DNA from: an uncultured Clostridium sp.
GTDB taxonomy: Bacteria > Bacillota > Clostridia > Lachnospirales > Lachnospiraceae
NCBI GenBank assembly: GCA_900547035.1
Contig: URFM01000016.1
Location: 1-61,609, forward strand
Reading direction: 5' to 3'
Length of the DNA stretch: 61,609 nt
The notes under the pieces are model-generated. The model was given only the letters and a program-made list of their open reading frames with translations. It was not told where the DNA came from and did not search any database. Below are positions 15,051-24,860 of this stretch, piece after piece (the first letter of the stretch is position 1; each line of letters starts with the position of its first letter). The translations under genes and the position numbers were made by a program.

Positions 15051-18000
15051 TTACTTTTGCATTCCCGGAGCCTTAGGCGTTATTTGCTTTGGCTCCGCTT
15101 CTTTTTTGAGGGCCTTCTGTACCTGCCGGGTCTTTGCTTTTTCTGTTGGATGAACGCTTTGCTTTTCCTCTTTCTGAAGTTCCTCCAGCTTCACTTGCTT
15201 GCGCTGTGCCGGCTTGTCCAGCGCCGAGGCCAATTTTTTCATTTCCTCTTCCAGCGCTTTGGGGTCTATCGCGTACTCCTTCGTATTGCCGCTCAGATAA
15301 TCCTCCATGGTTTTCTTATCCGGATGCTGAGACATCAGCACATTCAGCGCCGCATTTTGGAAAATTGAAATCTCCCTGTCCGGAACGAGGCTGTCAAGGT
15401 CTCCGATCCGGGCGCCCCGGAATATTTCCCCCACCCGGTCTGCGGTCAGCTTTGCCGCTACCCGCATTTCCGTCATAACCTCCGGATTCTTCGACACCTC
15501 CACTGCCAGTACAAATTGCTGAAGAGCACACAGATTTTTGGCGTCCGCCTCATACCGCTGCTCGCCGGTAAGGCCGGCAGGATTCCCTGTTCCCGGATCA
15601 TAGGCAGCAAAAAATGTTTGCCCATACGTTTCCTTGTTTCTCAATTTTTCCATCGTCTGGGAATAATCTACCGCAATCCTTCCCAACGTGCTAATATCCA
15701 CTGCCTGGGTCAGACACTGGACCGGATCGCTCCAATCAATGTCCGGAATCCGTACCTCGCAAAGCTTTTCGGCCGCTTTGGCATACATCTGTCCGTAAAA
15801 CCGGATATTGTTTTCCAGATCAGGACTTCCTACCCCGGGGTTCACCGGATGATTTTCCAGCGCCTCTTCAAATCGGACCGATGCATTCATGCGAAGTTCC
15901 CTTCTTCCTGAAAGCACATCATCCACTGTGACATTTCCCTCCGACAGCATGAACAGTCTAAGAACACTGTCCCGGCTGGCGTCCCGCGCCAGTGTTCTGA
16001 TACTTGTTGAATTCTCCAACTGCCTAAAGCGTTCTCCTATTCCTCTCAAATCCCGGAACGAGGCGCCGGAGGCCGAATGATCTTGTCTTACGCCGCTCAA
16101 AGCCATTCCTGCATACTCCAGTCCCATCTTTTCCATTTCTGCTTTTGAGCCGCCCTGACCGTAAAGGCATTGAAAAGCGTTGGCCTTCTGATGCGGGAAC
16201 ATTTCATCGAACACTCTTGTTTCCTTCTCTCCCAGCTTAGGCGAAAGTTTTCCGATCATCGCCGAAAAATTCACCGGAATCCTCCGGGGCTCCCCTTCTT
16301 GAGCAATCACCCTCCGAACCAGCATCTGTTCCATTCTGAGTTCCTCCAATGAATCGGATGCATTGGGATTTTCCAGATACTCCCCCGCTTTTCTGGACAT
16401 CAGCCGCTCCGGTTTCAGCCCGGTGGTCATAAACGTGTTTACTGCCGCATAGTCCCGTTTTTCATTTGGTGTTAACTGTCTGCTTACCTCCCTTTCCAGT
16501 TCCGTTCCGTCTGCTCCCGGGTAAAGAACGCTGGACAGATTCGTTCTTGAGCTCATATTAAATGCCTGCATAAAAAACTGCTGGCCCATAGCCATACTGT
16601 TCAGCAGTTCTGTTGTCTCAGGCTGGTGCTGTTCCATCAGGGCAGCAGTCTCCTGTGGGCTAAGGTCCTCCGGGGCATTCAGCGCGTACAATATCTCTCT
16701 TTTCAGATTAGTCTTGCTTTCTGCCCGTACACAGGAAACGATGATGTCCGCCAAAGGACTCAAATCCGGCTGCTGTCCTTCTTTTGGCGCATACATCTTC
16801 TCCAGAGCATCCGCTAGTCTCGTAGCAGCCGCCTGTTTCTCCGCTGTATATTTTCTGCCGTCCATCAGATCTGCGAACCGGATTTGAGGATTCTCCGCCA
16901 GGGTGAGATACTGGGCCAGCGTACGGAATCCGCCCATTTCACGATCCGCCCCTCTTTTTATTTCCGTAGGCAGTTTATCTTGTATCGCATAAACCCGGTC
17001 CACGTTCTCCCTTCCGCAGAACGCCTCTGTTGCCTTCGTTCCGGTTCCTGCCCAGCGGCGCAGGTCAAACCGTTTTTTCGCTTTCTGATAGGGGTCCTCC
17101 TCCATTCTAAGCCTGCGGGTCTCCGCAGTCACCAGTTTTTCCCCCATATACCGCTGAATATCGGAAATACGCTGCTGCCGCTCATCGTCCTTTTTATAAA
17201 AATTCTGCGCCCTGGAAGAGGGTTTTCTCTGATACCAGCTCTCCTGCCCGTCCAGCTCGCTTAAATCCGGCTGCACAGAAACCACTCCGACCTGGAAAGC
17301 GCCGTATGGGTCCATTCCCACTTTTGCCATCTCTACCCGATGCTGACCGCTGATAATGGCTGCCATGATTTCCGACTTTGCCAAGTTCTGATCATCTATG
17401 GAGGTCGGATTCAGGTCACGGCTCATTTGCTGTTTCAAATACTCATAGGCTGGCTTTCCATCGATAAAAAACAGCTCTGTCCGATCCCGTATGCCCATGG
17501 TTCCATAGATTGGATGAGATTTGGGGTCCACTCTCATATCATTCAGGACCATCTGGTCAAAAGCTCCCACGGCAGTATTGATCAGCCGCGTCTTTTCCTC
17601 CTTTGTCCCGGAGAAAGCTCCAATTTGCCCGCTCAAACTGCCCAGGCGGTACAAATCATGAATTTTTTGTTCCCTTTGCCGATCGGAAGCGGACACATGA
17701 ATTTTATCTGTAACCCGCATCTCTGCCGGCACCGTCTCCATATCCGGATAAAGGCTGCCTTCACTGCGAATCCGGTCACTCTTCGCCTCCTTTTCCTGCC
17801 GGCTTCTCTCCGCCAGCCTTTCCTGAGCGGCCTGAACCTCCGCCGCATCGCTGACTGACAGAGCGGGTCTCTGGCGGACGGCATCTTCCACTGCCGGACG
17901 AATACTTTCCTGACTGCTGAACACATTCAAAGGCAAAAGCGTAACGGATGACGCCCCGGGCAGGGCCACGTGAATTCTGGCAGAAGACAGGGCCGCCTCC

Positions 18001-18998
18001 ATAAAACGGCATTTCATCTGTGCGGAAGCATAGTCGTAGCGCTCCCCTGCGTACTGAGCCTCCCACTTTTCATTCATGCTTTGTCCGTCAATATAAATCT
18101 GGTCGAATATATCCTTGCCCTCATCAGCCAGGGCGCTGCGCACCTCTTCCGGAAAAATAAATTCAAAAGCACGGTCAAAATTCTGAACCGCAAAATCCTT
18201 TTCCGCAAGGGTAAACTTCTTTCCCGATACATCCCCCAGCAGAAAGCTGTCAATCAGTTCCGGGCGGTATGCCTGAACATCCATCCGTACTTCCGAAAAC
18301 TCATTGGTTTCTGCTGCCGGCTCATCTCCCCTCATCTGGCGGATTCTGCTTTCCTGGTACTGATTCCAGCGTCTTCCCGTCTGGGCAAAAAGGCCGGTCA
18401 CATCTCTCACATCCAGATTCAGCGTTCTGAGAAGCTCATTGATCTGGGCTATTCCCTCGTCTCCCAGCTGGCCTTCAAGGAATGACATGGAAAACGCCGC
18501 CGGTGCGGCACCGGTCAGAACCTGCTGGTTCAGAATTGCCATCATGTTATAGTAATACCGATAAGGTGTCATCTTACTGTCCAATTCCAGATTCTTCTGA
18601 CTTATCTCATTCTGAAGCTCTTCGTCCTGAGCCGCCTTTTCTTCTTCCAAAATTCCCCATCCAAAGTTCAGATTGGTATATTCGGCACAGTAGGAAAGGG
18701 CCTGATCATTCAGCTCCAGAAGCTTTTCTGCCAGTTCTCTTCTTCCTTCCGGCAAAAGAGCAATTATATTTTTTATGCGCTGTGAACGCTCGTAATGCCC
18801 CAGCTGGGTACTGTCCATTATCAGGTCACCGTTAACCCCATATCGCTTCTCGCTCTCATTATCATATTTCCGGTTTCCTCCATAAGCGGCATTTTGCTCC
18901 AACTCGGGACTCAGGCCGTACGCCTCCAGGCTATGACGCAATTCCTGCCGCTCTCTTTCCAAATCCTCCTGAACTGTTTCAAATCTTTCTTCGGGCAT
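15051..18998 (-). CDS. Large cytoplasmic protein of unknown function (1315 aa)
   Basis: I do not recognise this protein. It has no signal peptide and no convincing membrane helix. It is rich in Glu, Arg, Gln and Ala, mostly helical in appearance, with a highly charged region near 395-425 ('AAQERLAERSRQEKEAK') and a Lys/Glu/Gln-rich C-terminal tail (about 1255-1315). No ATP-binding, protease or nuclease motif stands out. The start has a strong GGAGG site. It is the last gene of the minus-strand cluster that begins at 29367, 30 bases after a SpoIIE-type phosphatase gene. A secreted-effector or scaffold role is possible, but nothing in the sequence proves it. Confidence 0.8.
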   Translation of the reverse strand: MPEERFETVQEDLERERQELRHSLEAYGLSPELEQNAAYGGNRKYDNESEKRYGVNGDLIMDSTQLGHYERSQRIKNIIALLPEGRRELAEKLLELNDQALSYCAEYTNLNFGWGILEEEKAAQDEELQNEISQKNLELDSKMTPYRYYYNMMAILNQQVLTGAAPAAFSMSFLEGQLGDEGIAQINELLRTLNLDVRDVTGLFAQTGRRWNQYQESRIRQMRGDEPAAETNEFSEVRMDVQAYRPELIDSFLLGDVSGKKFTLAEKDFAVQNFDRAFEFIFPEEVRSALADEGKDIFDQIYIDGQSMNEKWEAQYAGERYDYASAQMKCRFMEAALSSARIHVALPGASSVTLLPLNVFSSQESIRPAVEDAVRQRPALSVSDAAEVQAAQERLAERSRQEKEAKSDRIRSEGSLYPDMETVPAEMRVTDKIHVSASDRQREQKIHDLYRLGSLSGQIGAFSGTKEEKTRLINTAVGAFDQMVLNDMRVDPKSHPIYGTMGIRDRTELFFIDGKPAYEYLKQQMSRDLNPTSIDDQNLAKSEIMAAIISGQHRVEMAKVGMDPYGAFQVGVVSVQPDLSELDGQESWYQRKPSSRAQNFYKKDDERQQRISDIQRYMGEKLVTAETRRLRMEEDPYQKAKKRFDLRRWAGTGTKATEAFCGRENVDRVYAIQDKLPTEIKRGADREMGGFRTLAQYLTLAENPQIRFADLMDGRKYTAEKQAAATRLADALEKMYAPKEGQQPDLSPLADIIVSCVRAESKTNLKREILYALNAPEDLSPQETAALMEQHQPETTELLNSMAMGQQFFMQAFNMSSRTNLSSVLYPGADGTELEREVSRQLTPNEKRDYAAVNTFMTTGLKPERLMSRKAGEYLENPNASDSLEELRMEQMLVRRVIAQEGEPRRIPVNFSAMIGKLSPKLGEKETRVFDEMFPHQKANAFQCLYGQGGSKAEMEKMGLEYAGMALSGVRQDHSASGASFRDLRGIGERFRQLENSTSIRTLARDASRDSVLRLFMLSEGNVTVDDVLSGRRELRMNASVRFEEALENHPVNPGVGSPDLENNIRFYGQMYAKAAEKLCEVRIPDIDWSDPVQCLTQAVDISTLGRIAVDYSQTMEKLRNKETYGQTFFAAYDPGTGNPAGLTGEQRYEADAKNLCALQQFVLAVEVSKNPEVMTEMRVAAKLTADRVGEIFRGARIGDLDSLVPDREISIFQNAALNVLMSQHPDKKTMEDYLSGNTKEYAIDPKALEEEMKKLASALDKPAQRKQVKLEELQKEEKQSVHPTEKAKTRQVQKALKKEAEPKQITPKAPGMQK

Positions 18999-19028
18999 TA
19001 TTTTCCCTCCTTTATATAATCAATACAG

Positions 19029-20699
19029 TTACAATCGTTCAAACATCAGCATCGTAATATCGTCATACTGCTCTGCTCCATCTGCGAAATCCGCAATCCT
19101 CCCCCTCAGCCCATGAAGAACGGCCTCCGGAGTCTCTTTCCGGTGGAGGTTCATCCACTCCAGAAGACGTTTTTCTCCAAACAGCTCATCCTTTCGGTTC
19201 ATAGCCTCGGTGACGCCGTCTGTATAGAGAAAAATGCGGTCCCCGCGGCTCATCTGGAAGCTGCTGGTCTCATAGGCGAACCCTTCCAGCCCCGCCAGGA
19301 TAAATCCGCTCTTCTGTTTCAGATACGCAAACTCCCCTCCGTCCAATGCCACCAGCGGAGGATTGTGTCCGGCATTGACATATTCCACCAAACCAGACTT
19401 CAAATCAATGATTCCCAGCCAGGCAGTAACAAAAAGCCCTGCCTGATTGCTCTCGCACAGCTGCTGGTTAACCCAGGTAAAGATTTCGCCCGGCTTCACA
19501 AAACTGCATGCCCGGTCCTTAATCAATGTTTTGGCAATTACCATAAACAGGGCGGCTGGAACGCCTTTTCCAGATACATCTGCTACCGTGATTGCCAGAT
19601 GGGTATCGTCAATGAGGAAGAAATCATAGAAATCCCCTCCCACCTCTCTGGCTGGATTCATCACTGCGTAAATGTTTAAATCCTGCCGGTCCGGAAAAGG
19701 CGGAAAGATTCTGGGAAGCATGCTGGCCTGAATCTCCGTGGCGATGGACAGCTCCGCTCCGATTCTCTCTTTCTCCGAGGTTACTCTTGCCAAATTGACA
19801 ATATAGTCATTGATGTCCCGCTCCATCTTCTTCATTGCGGCAGCCAGGGTCTCAATTTCATCACCGGTTTTAATATTCAGCAGCTCCATAGCGTTTTTCC
19901 CAGCCTCTCCGTCCTCCTGACTGCGGTTGGTCACATAGGAGTCCGCCGCCTTTGTAAGAGTCTGGACCGGCCGAACGATCAGGCGGTTGGTAACAGTAAA
20001 GAGAACCAGGGCGGCGAAAACTGCCGCGGCCACCAAAATCACACAAAGATTACGCAGGAAATCATGACGGTCCTGCATAATGTCATTCATAGACACATCT
20101 GTCATCACGTGCGCGGCTACGTTTCCCTGACTGTCAAAAATAGGGGCGCCAGCAGAACACAGCCAGCCATATTCTGAGTTGGTAATATAGGCGGGAAATC
20201 CATCCTCCGGATGGGTTAGAGCCTCATAATTATTTTCATAGACGATATCCCAGGTGCCCGGAGGGCAGGCATCCTCCCCGGTAGCCGGGTCCGCAATGTA
20301 AACGCAGGTCCTGGTTTCCGGATCCATATATACGATATAAACATCATCGGCCTGGTTGGACTGGCGGACCTTATCCAGGATTTCCAGCAATCCTCCATAC
20401 TCTTCATCGATAATTCCCTCATACTGGGCAAAATACTGATCCCACTCTTCCTGGGTTTCGTATTCCGGCGCCACATTCTCCTTGTAAATATCATAGACCT
20501 CTTTCCGGTATCGGGCCACCTGGTCTCCATCCACCAAACTGGCCGCCGTCTTGGCAATGTCCATAGCCAGGGTATTGTAATGCTCATCCACCACAGCGGA
20601 ATATTCCCGATAGCTAAGTACCGTCAAAAGGGCGGTAAGAAGCAAGGTGGCAGCCGCCACAATGATGCTGACCTTCAGTTTCAGCGATAAGTGTTTCAT
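19029..20699 (-). CDS. SpoIIE-type Ser/Thr phosphatase with extracellular sensor and HAMP
   Basis: A membrane PP2C phosphatase of the RsbU/SpoIIE class, 556 residues. Residues 9-29 are the first membrane helix, about 30-215 an extracellular Cache-like sensor, about 217-240 the second helix, about 240-310 a HAMP segment, and about 345-556 the phosphatase with metal ligands in 'EVGGDFYDFF', 'VADVSGKGVPAALFM', 'LYTDGVTEAMN' and 'QYDDITML'. Such enzymes dephosphorylate anti-sigma antagonists (STAS proteins). Two RsbW-like ATPase domains are encoded upstream in the same cluster, so a partner-switching circuit is plausible, but no STAS protein is visible. It follows the MATE gene by 13 bases. Confidence 0.9.
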   Translation of the reverse strand: MKHLSLKLKVSIIVAAATLLLTALLTVLSYREYSAVVDEHYNTLAMDIAKTAASLVDGDQVARYRKEVYDIYKENVAPEYETQEEWDQYFAQYEGIIDEEYGGLLEILDKVRQSNQADDVYIVYMDPETRTCVYIADPATGEDACPPGTWDIVYENNYEALTHPEDGFPAYITNSEYGWLCSAGAPIFDSQGNVAAHVMTDVSMNDIMQDRHDFLRNLCVILVAAAVFAALVLFTVTNRLIVRPVQTLTKAADSYVTNRSQEDGEAGKNAMELLNIKTGDEIETLAAAMKKMERDINDYIVNLARVTSEKERIGAELSIATEIQASMLPRIFPPFPDRQDLNIYAVMNPAREVGGDFYDFFLIDDTHLAITVADVSGKGVPAALFMVIAKTLIKDRACSFVKPGEIFTWVNQQLCESNQAGLFVTAWLGIIDLKSGLVEYVNAGHNPPLVALDGGEFAYLKQKSGFILAGLEGFAYETSSFQMSRGDRIFLYTDGVTEAMNRKDELFGEKRLLEWMNLHRKETPEAVLHGLRGRIADFADGAEQYDDITMLMFERL

Positions 20700-20712
20700 A
20701 TTATCCTCCCTA

Positions 20713-22497
20713 TTAAATCCGGATTACCATCGTATTAAATCCTTGATAGCGCCGATAGAAAAAATCCTTGGATTTCTCCTTAATCACTAAAATGCCGATA
20801 GCATCCGGGTCCCAATCCCCATCCAAATTCGCTTTAGCGGTTTTCATGGAAAAAGGATTAAATTTTACCGCGTCATCTCGGATATGAAGCTCAAAATCCC
20901 CATCCTCAAGCGCCACCAGCGTAACCTGAATATAGCCTGCCCGCTCTTTCTCCTCCGGGCTTTTTTCCAGGCTTTCCTGGCCAAATCCCTTCTGCATTAT
21001 AGACAGACAGATTTCCTCCGCCGCCATAGCTACAAAATACTGTTGATTCGGCGCGGCCTCCCACCGTTCCAGAAATTCTTCTATTCCGCTGGTAAGAGGG
21101 CGGATATTGTCATTCTGCCCCCGGATCGTACAATAAAACACCCGTTCTTCGTCAAAAGCCCTCCCGCGGTTGTCAAACCATTTTCTCCAAATTCCATAAA
21201 TCACCAGCGTAAGCAGCTCCGCCGCCGGATACATCCACCAGAAGGCCTTCAGTCCCGCCATGGAAAAAAACAGGGCGCAGGGAATCAGGCATATGGCTCC
21301 TCTTAATGCGGCTATACAGAAAGCGCCGCGCTCATCTTCCCCTGCCTGGCAGAAATTCTCCGTTAAAATGCAGATACCCGCGATCAGAGAGCCCATGGCC
21401 AGAACTCTCAACGCATAACAGCACAGCTCCTCCGCTTCCAGACTTTGAAGCCCGAAAATCATGCAGAGCACGCCTGGAAAACAAAACACGAAAAGCGCTC
21501 CTAAACCTCCCACGCCCAGGCCCCAGCCATACCCCAGACGAAGGGTTTTTTTCAGTCCCTGGCTGTTGCACTCTCCCACAAAGGTACTGATTAAAGGCTG
21601 CGCGGTCTTGGAGACCCCATCATAGAGATAGAGAATCAAAAAGGAAGTATTCTGCACCAGGTCAAATACGGCTACGCCATTTTCTCCGCCCATCTTCATC
21701 AGCATGCGGTTTGCAATCAGCAGAAACACCATCTGAAATACGTATTGGCTGGAGGTAGAAAGTCCCAGCCGGAAGCAGGTATAGATCTCCTTAAGCCGGG
21801 GAACGGCCGGACGGAAAGCCAGCAGCCCCTCTCGCTCCCCTCTTCTCAATGACCAAAGATATATGCAAATAGCCACGGCCTGCCCCGTCAGGGTAGACCA
21901 GGCGGCCCCTGCTGCCCCCAAATCAAATACCAGCACCAGCAAAATATTCAAAAATAGGTCTGACAGATTACCCACGGTGAATCCGAAGCTTGCCAGTTTC
22001 TGGCAGCCATCGGAACGCAGATAATAATTCAGAATATAGGATCCAAAAAACAACGGAATTCCGCTGATAATCACCTCAACGTAGATCCGGCTGGCCTCGT
22101 AAAGCTGAATGTTTTCTCTACTAGCGCCCAGGATGCTTAAAATGGGATGAATCAAAAAGTCTCCGGCCAATGCCATTACAATTCCCAAAATCAGGGCTGT
22201 TTCTATGACAAAGCTGAAGCTTTTCACCGCCTCTTTTGGATTTCCTTCTCCCAAAAGCCGGCTGTAGCGGATGGAACCGCCGCTTCCAAAGCTGTGCATC
22301 ACCAGATTGATCACCATAAACACCGGGAGCGCCAGGCTGATTGCCGCCAATCCTGTCTCTCCCATCCGCTGTCCCAGGACAACGGCATCCGCCACATCGG
22401 AAATCCCCAGGCCAACGGAAGAAATCAGGGCCGGCAGAAGCCCTCTCCTGAACATGGGGCCTGTAAAGCGGTCCATTTCCCTAGAATCTGTTTTCAT
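20713..22497 (-). CDS. MATE-family transporter fused to RsbW-like ATPase domain
   Basis: A 594-residue fusion. Residues about 1-445 are a 12-helix MATE exporter ('PMFRRGLLPALISSVGLGISD' region, 'GSGGSIRYSRLLGEG'). Residues about 455-594 form a HATPase_c_2 domain like that of SpoIIAB/RsbW, with an N-box in 'AAEEICLSIMQKG' and a 'RDDAVKFNPF' motif. The MATE half would export cations, drugs or metabolites; the ATPase half could sense phosphorylation state or phosphorylate a partner. The gene overlaps the DUF2156 gene by four bases (ATGA) and is followed by the phosphatase, so the two may act on the same switch. Function of the fusion is inferred only. Confidence 0.85.
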   Translation of the reverse strand: MKTDSREMDRFTGPMFRRGLLPALISSVGLGISDVADAVVLGQRMGETGLAAISLALPVFMVINLVMHSFGSGGSIRYSRLLGEGNPKEAVKSFSFVIETALILGIVMALAGDFLIHPILSILGASRENIQLYEASRIYVEVIISGIPLFFGSYILNYYLRSDGCQKLASFGFTVGNLSDLFLNILLVLVFDLGAAGAAWSTLTGQAVAICIYLWSLRRGEREGLLAFRPAVPRLKEIYTCFRLGLSTSSQYVFQMVFLLIANRMLMKMGGENGVAVFDLVQNTSFLILYLYDGVSKTAQPLISTFVGECNSQGLKKTLRLGYGWGLGVGGLGALFVFCFPGVLCMIFGLQSLEAEELCCYALRVLAMGSLIAGICILTENFCQAGEDERGAFCIAALRGAICLIPCALFFSMAGLKAFWWMYPAAELLTLVIYGIWRKWFDNRGRAFDEERVFYCTIRGQNDNIRPLTSGIEEFLERWEAAPNQQYFVAMAAEEICLSIMQKGFGQESLEKSPEEKERAGYIQVTLVALEDGDFELHIRDDAVKFNPFSMKTAKANLDGDWDPDAIGILVIKEKSKDFFYRRYQGFNTMVIRI

Positions 22498-23369
22498 GTT
22501 ACTGCAACCTTTCCATCAAACATTCGAATCCGGGCTGCCGGCTGCATCTGCTTTTTCATCATCCTCAGCCCTTCAATTCCCAGATCCTCCTCCGCATTAA
22601 CCCAGGCATACTGCCCGGGAAGGCTTAAATAGAACTGCCATTTCACATATTGAGACAGGCCGGGAAGATATCCTTTCTGTTTCGCCATACACAGATCAAA
22701 AGTATCTTCCGTCAGGGCATAACCTCCGGCAATGGCATAGGGCTCTCCATCTACCGTCACCAATATTCCGCTGGCCTTCAGCCGGTCCCAGTTATTCAGC
22801 AGCCGGTCCGCGGCGTTCAGATCTATCAGACCGTCCTCTCCCTCCTCATGAGATAGCCGATTCCACTGCCTGGCAATCTCTCCGGCTTCCCCGATGTTTT
22901 CTCTGGTCAGCAGCCTGACCTCCAGTTTCATGGCGCGGGTAGCCTTATGAATATGTCCCCTCAGTTTGGAAAATTTCCTTCCCTTTAATCCGATCTGCTC
23001 TTCTTTCCAGTACAAATACTCGCTGTCTCCGGCCCTCTCCTCAAAATCAAAATATCCCGGAAAATGCTCCATGGCAAAGGCTGCATCTTCCTCTCTGGCA
23101 TAACAAACAGTAAAATTCTCTTCCCCTATGTGCCGCTCCAGGAAAGCTTTTTTTGCTTCCTGGCTTCCGCAAGGGAAAAACCAGGTATTGGCTCCCCTTT
23201 TTTCCGCTTTTACCGCAAAAAAGTCTTCCTCCAGTTCAATAGAAAGTCCCATAGCCGGCGCCCAGAGATACAAAGACTGGAAAGCGTGGGAAGCCGTTTC
23301 GTGATTATATTTTTTGCGAAGCCGCTGCACCTTCTCCTCCTGCTCCCACGTGATTTGCTCCAAACTCAT
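22494..23369 (-). CDS. DUF2156 acyl/aminoacyltransferase-like protein
   Basis: A 291-residue soluble protein of the DUF2156 family, a tandem GNAT-like fold related to the catalytic part of phosphatidylglycerol lysyltransferase (MprF). Family features are 'LYLWAPAMGLSIELEEDFFAVKA' region near the start, 'GKGRKFSKLRGHIHK'-like basic loop, and 'YVNAEEDLGIEGLRMMKKQM' near the end (here WVNAEED). The start at 23369 forms an ATGA overlap with the formyltransferase-like gene, with AAGGAG upstream. It has no membrane part, so it is unlikely to modify lipids by itself. With its neighbour it may acylate a small molecule or peptide; this is inference. Confidence 0.78.
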   Translation of the reverse strand: MSLEQITWEQEEKVQRLRKKYNHETASHAFQSLYLWAPAMGLSIELEEDFFAVKAEKRGANTWFFPCGSQEAKKAFLERHIGEENFTVCYAREEDAAFAMEHFPGYFDFEERAGDSEYLYWKEEQIGLKGRKFSKLRGHIHKATRAMKLEVRLLTRENIGEAGEIARQWNRLSHEEGEDGLIDLNAADRLLNNWDRLKASGILVTVDGEPYAIAGGYALTEDTFDLCMAKQKGYLPGLSQYVKWQFYLSLPGQYAWVNAEEDLGIEGLRMMKKQMQPAARIRMFDGKVAVT

Positions 23370-24148
23370 GTTTCCACAATCTCCTTCACCGTTTCCGCCT
23401 GAATCCATCCCCCTTTAACCGGCATAATCCCCTCCCGACAAATCCTGCCCCTTAACAGTTCATACCGTTTTCCATCCCCCTGATAGATGCATGGAAAGCC
23501 ATAAAAGGCCCGCAAAATCCGGTCCGCCTCGCAGCTGTCCGTCTCCTGGTCTATCGTCCAGTCCGCCTCCGTGGGGCAAGGCTCATATTTCCCCTCGCCC
23601 TGTGGTTTTGCCTTCTTATAAAGATCCGAAAAGTTTCCGGTAAGCTCTTTCATCATTTCCGGAAGAAGAGCCCGGATTTTTTCCGTTAAAGTTTCCAGGT
23701 TTTCTCTCTCCCCTATAGGGAATGAACGCTGCAGCAGAATGTTCCCCGTATCAAACTCCTCCTCCAGCTTATGTACCGTCACTCCGCCGATTCGATCTCC
23801 TCTTAAAATCTGCAAAGGCATGGGCCAGGCGCCCCGCCCCATTGGAAGAAGGGAAGGATGGATATTTACCATGGGCAGTTCTTCGTCAATCGGAATTCGG
23901 TAGTAGTAGGCGGCGCTGACCAGCATCTGACAGCCCTTCTCTTTAAGCCGAAGAATATCCTCCCTTCCAATTCTTTTCATGGTCCAGGGAGCGCCGGCCT
24001 TCTCTGCCATAGCGATTACTTCCTGATTCAATTCCGTTATCCCGTCTACCGGGCATGTAAAAAGTTCTGTCAGCTGACAGCCCTCCTCCAGAAGCGTCTT
24101 CAGAGCTGGAGACAGCAAGTCAAAACCGGCATAGGCGATTTTTGTCAT
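23366..24148 (-). CDS. Formyltransferase-like protein (Fmt/PurN fold)
   Basis: A 260-residue protein of the 10-formyltetrahydrofolate-dependent formyltransferase family. The catalytic Asn-His-Asp set is present: 'NIHPSLLP' carries Asn and His, and 'EFDTGNIL' the Asp. The C-terminal region (about 205-255) resembles the Fmt C-terminal barrel but is short. It is smaller than methionyl-tRNA formyltransferase (about 310) and sits among envelope and signalling genes, so a role in formylating an amino sugar or other metabolite is more likely than initiator tRNA. It starts about 18 bases after the secreted-protein gene and overlaps the DUF2156 gene by four bases. Confidence 0.82.
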   Translation of the reverse strand: MTKIAYAGFDLLSPALKTLLEEGCQLTELFTCPVDGITELNQEVIAMAEKAGAPWTMKRIGREDILRLKEKGCQMLVSAAYYYRIPIDEELPMVNIHPSLLPMGRGAWPMPLQILRGDRIGGVTVHKLEEEFDTGNILLQRSFPIGERENLETLTEKIRALLPEMMKELTGNFSDLYKKAKPQGEGKYEPCPTEADWTIDQETDSCEADRILRAFYGFPCIYQGDGKRYELLRGRICREGIMPVKGGWIQAETVKEIVET

Positions 24149-24166
24149 TCCGCTTCCCTCCTGTCA

Positions 24167-24856
24167 TTAAAACGCCGCGCGTATGGAATAGATTCCCGCT
24201 CCTTCTGCAGCCCGATAGGAAATCCAGGCATCTCCCACCTGGGTCCACTGTTCCAGCTTCACGCCATACCGGTTGTCCCCTTCCCAGCTGTAGTAAACTG
24301 CCTCTGCCAGTTGATCTCCTGTGCGGCTCAGCAAATTTGTCACCACCCGCAGGCACTGAAAATCATACCATGACATAGGGATATTGCCCTGATATTCCCT
24401 GGTAAGCGGGCAGCGGACTGTCAGCGTAAATTCCCCCTTCTCCCTGTTCTGCTCCAGAGAGAACAGCTCCGTATACTGATCCCCATCCGTTCTTCCATAT
24501 CCCAGGCGCTGGTTCGAAAGCCGGAATCTGCGGACATTGCCCAAATCCCGGTAAAGGGTTTCCTGGACCTGATTAAATATATCCTCACAGCCGGCAAAGA
24601 TAACTTCCTCCTGGGGAGAACGAAAAGAATTGCGGCTGGGCACGCTGGTTTCCAATATGGTAAGGCTGTCATACCATTTCCCGCTTCCGTCTACATAGTA
24701 TCCATCCGGAGAAAAACCGTTTGTCAGCCAGGTTCCATCGTCCTGTTCATAGGACCAGGTTCCGTCCGTACCTTCTACCCACTGGGCCCCGTAAGCTGCA
24801 GAGGGCAAAACCGCTGCCAAAAGAGCGCCCAGAAGGATGGCCTTTCTCATTTTCAT
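24167..24856 (-). CDS. Secreted protein with N-terminal cell-wall-binding-like repeat
   Basis: A 229-residue exported protein. Residues 1-23 are a signal peptide ending in 'AAYGA'. Residues 24-62 ('QWVEGTDGTWSYEQDDG', 'GYYVDGSGKWYD') resemble the aromatic-glycine repeats of cell-wall-binding proteins and the start of the larger protein at 43584. The rest (63-229) is a unique domain I do not recognise. GGAGG about eight bases before the ATG lies in the end of the ATPase gene, four bases away, so the two are translationally coupled. A surface location next to the lipoprotein and pilin-like protein of the same cluster is expected. Confidence 0.75.
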   Translation of the reverse strand: MKMRKAILLGALLAAVLPSAAYGAQWVEGTDGTWSYEQDDGTWLTNGFSPDGYYVDGSGKWYDSLTILETSVPSRNSFRSPQEEVIFAGCEDIFNQVQETLYRDLGNVRRFRLSNQRLGYGRTDGDQYTELFSLEQNREKGEFTLTVRCPLTREYQGNIPMSWYDFQCLRVVTNLLSRTGDQLAEAVYYSWEGDNRYGVKLEQWTQVGDAWISYRAAEGAGIYSIRAAF

Positions 24857-24860
24857 CCTT

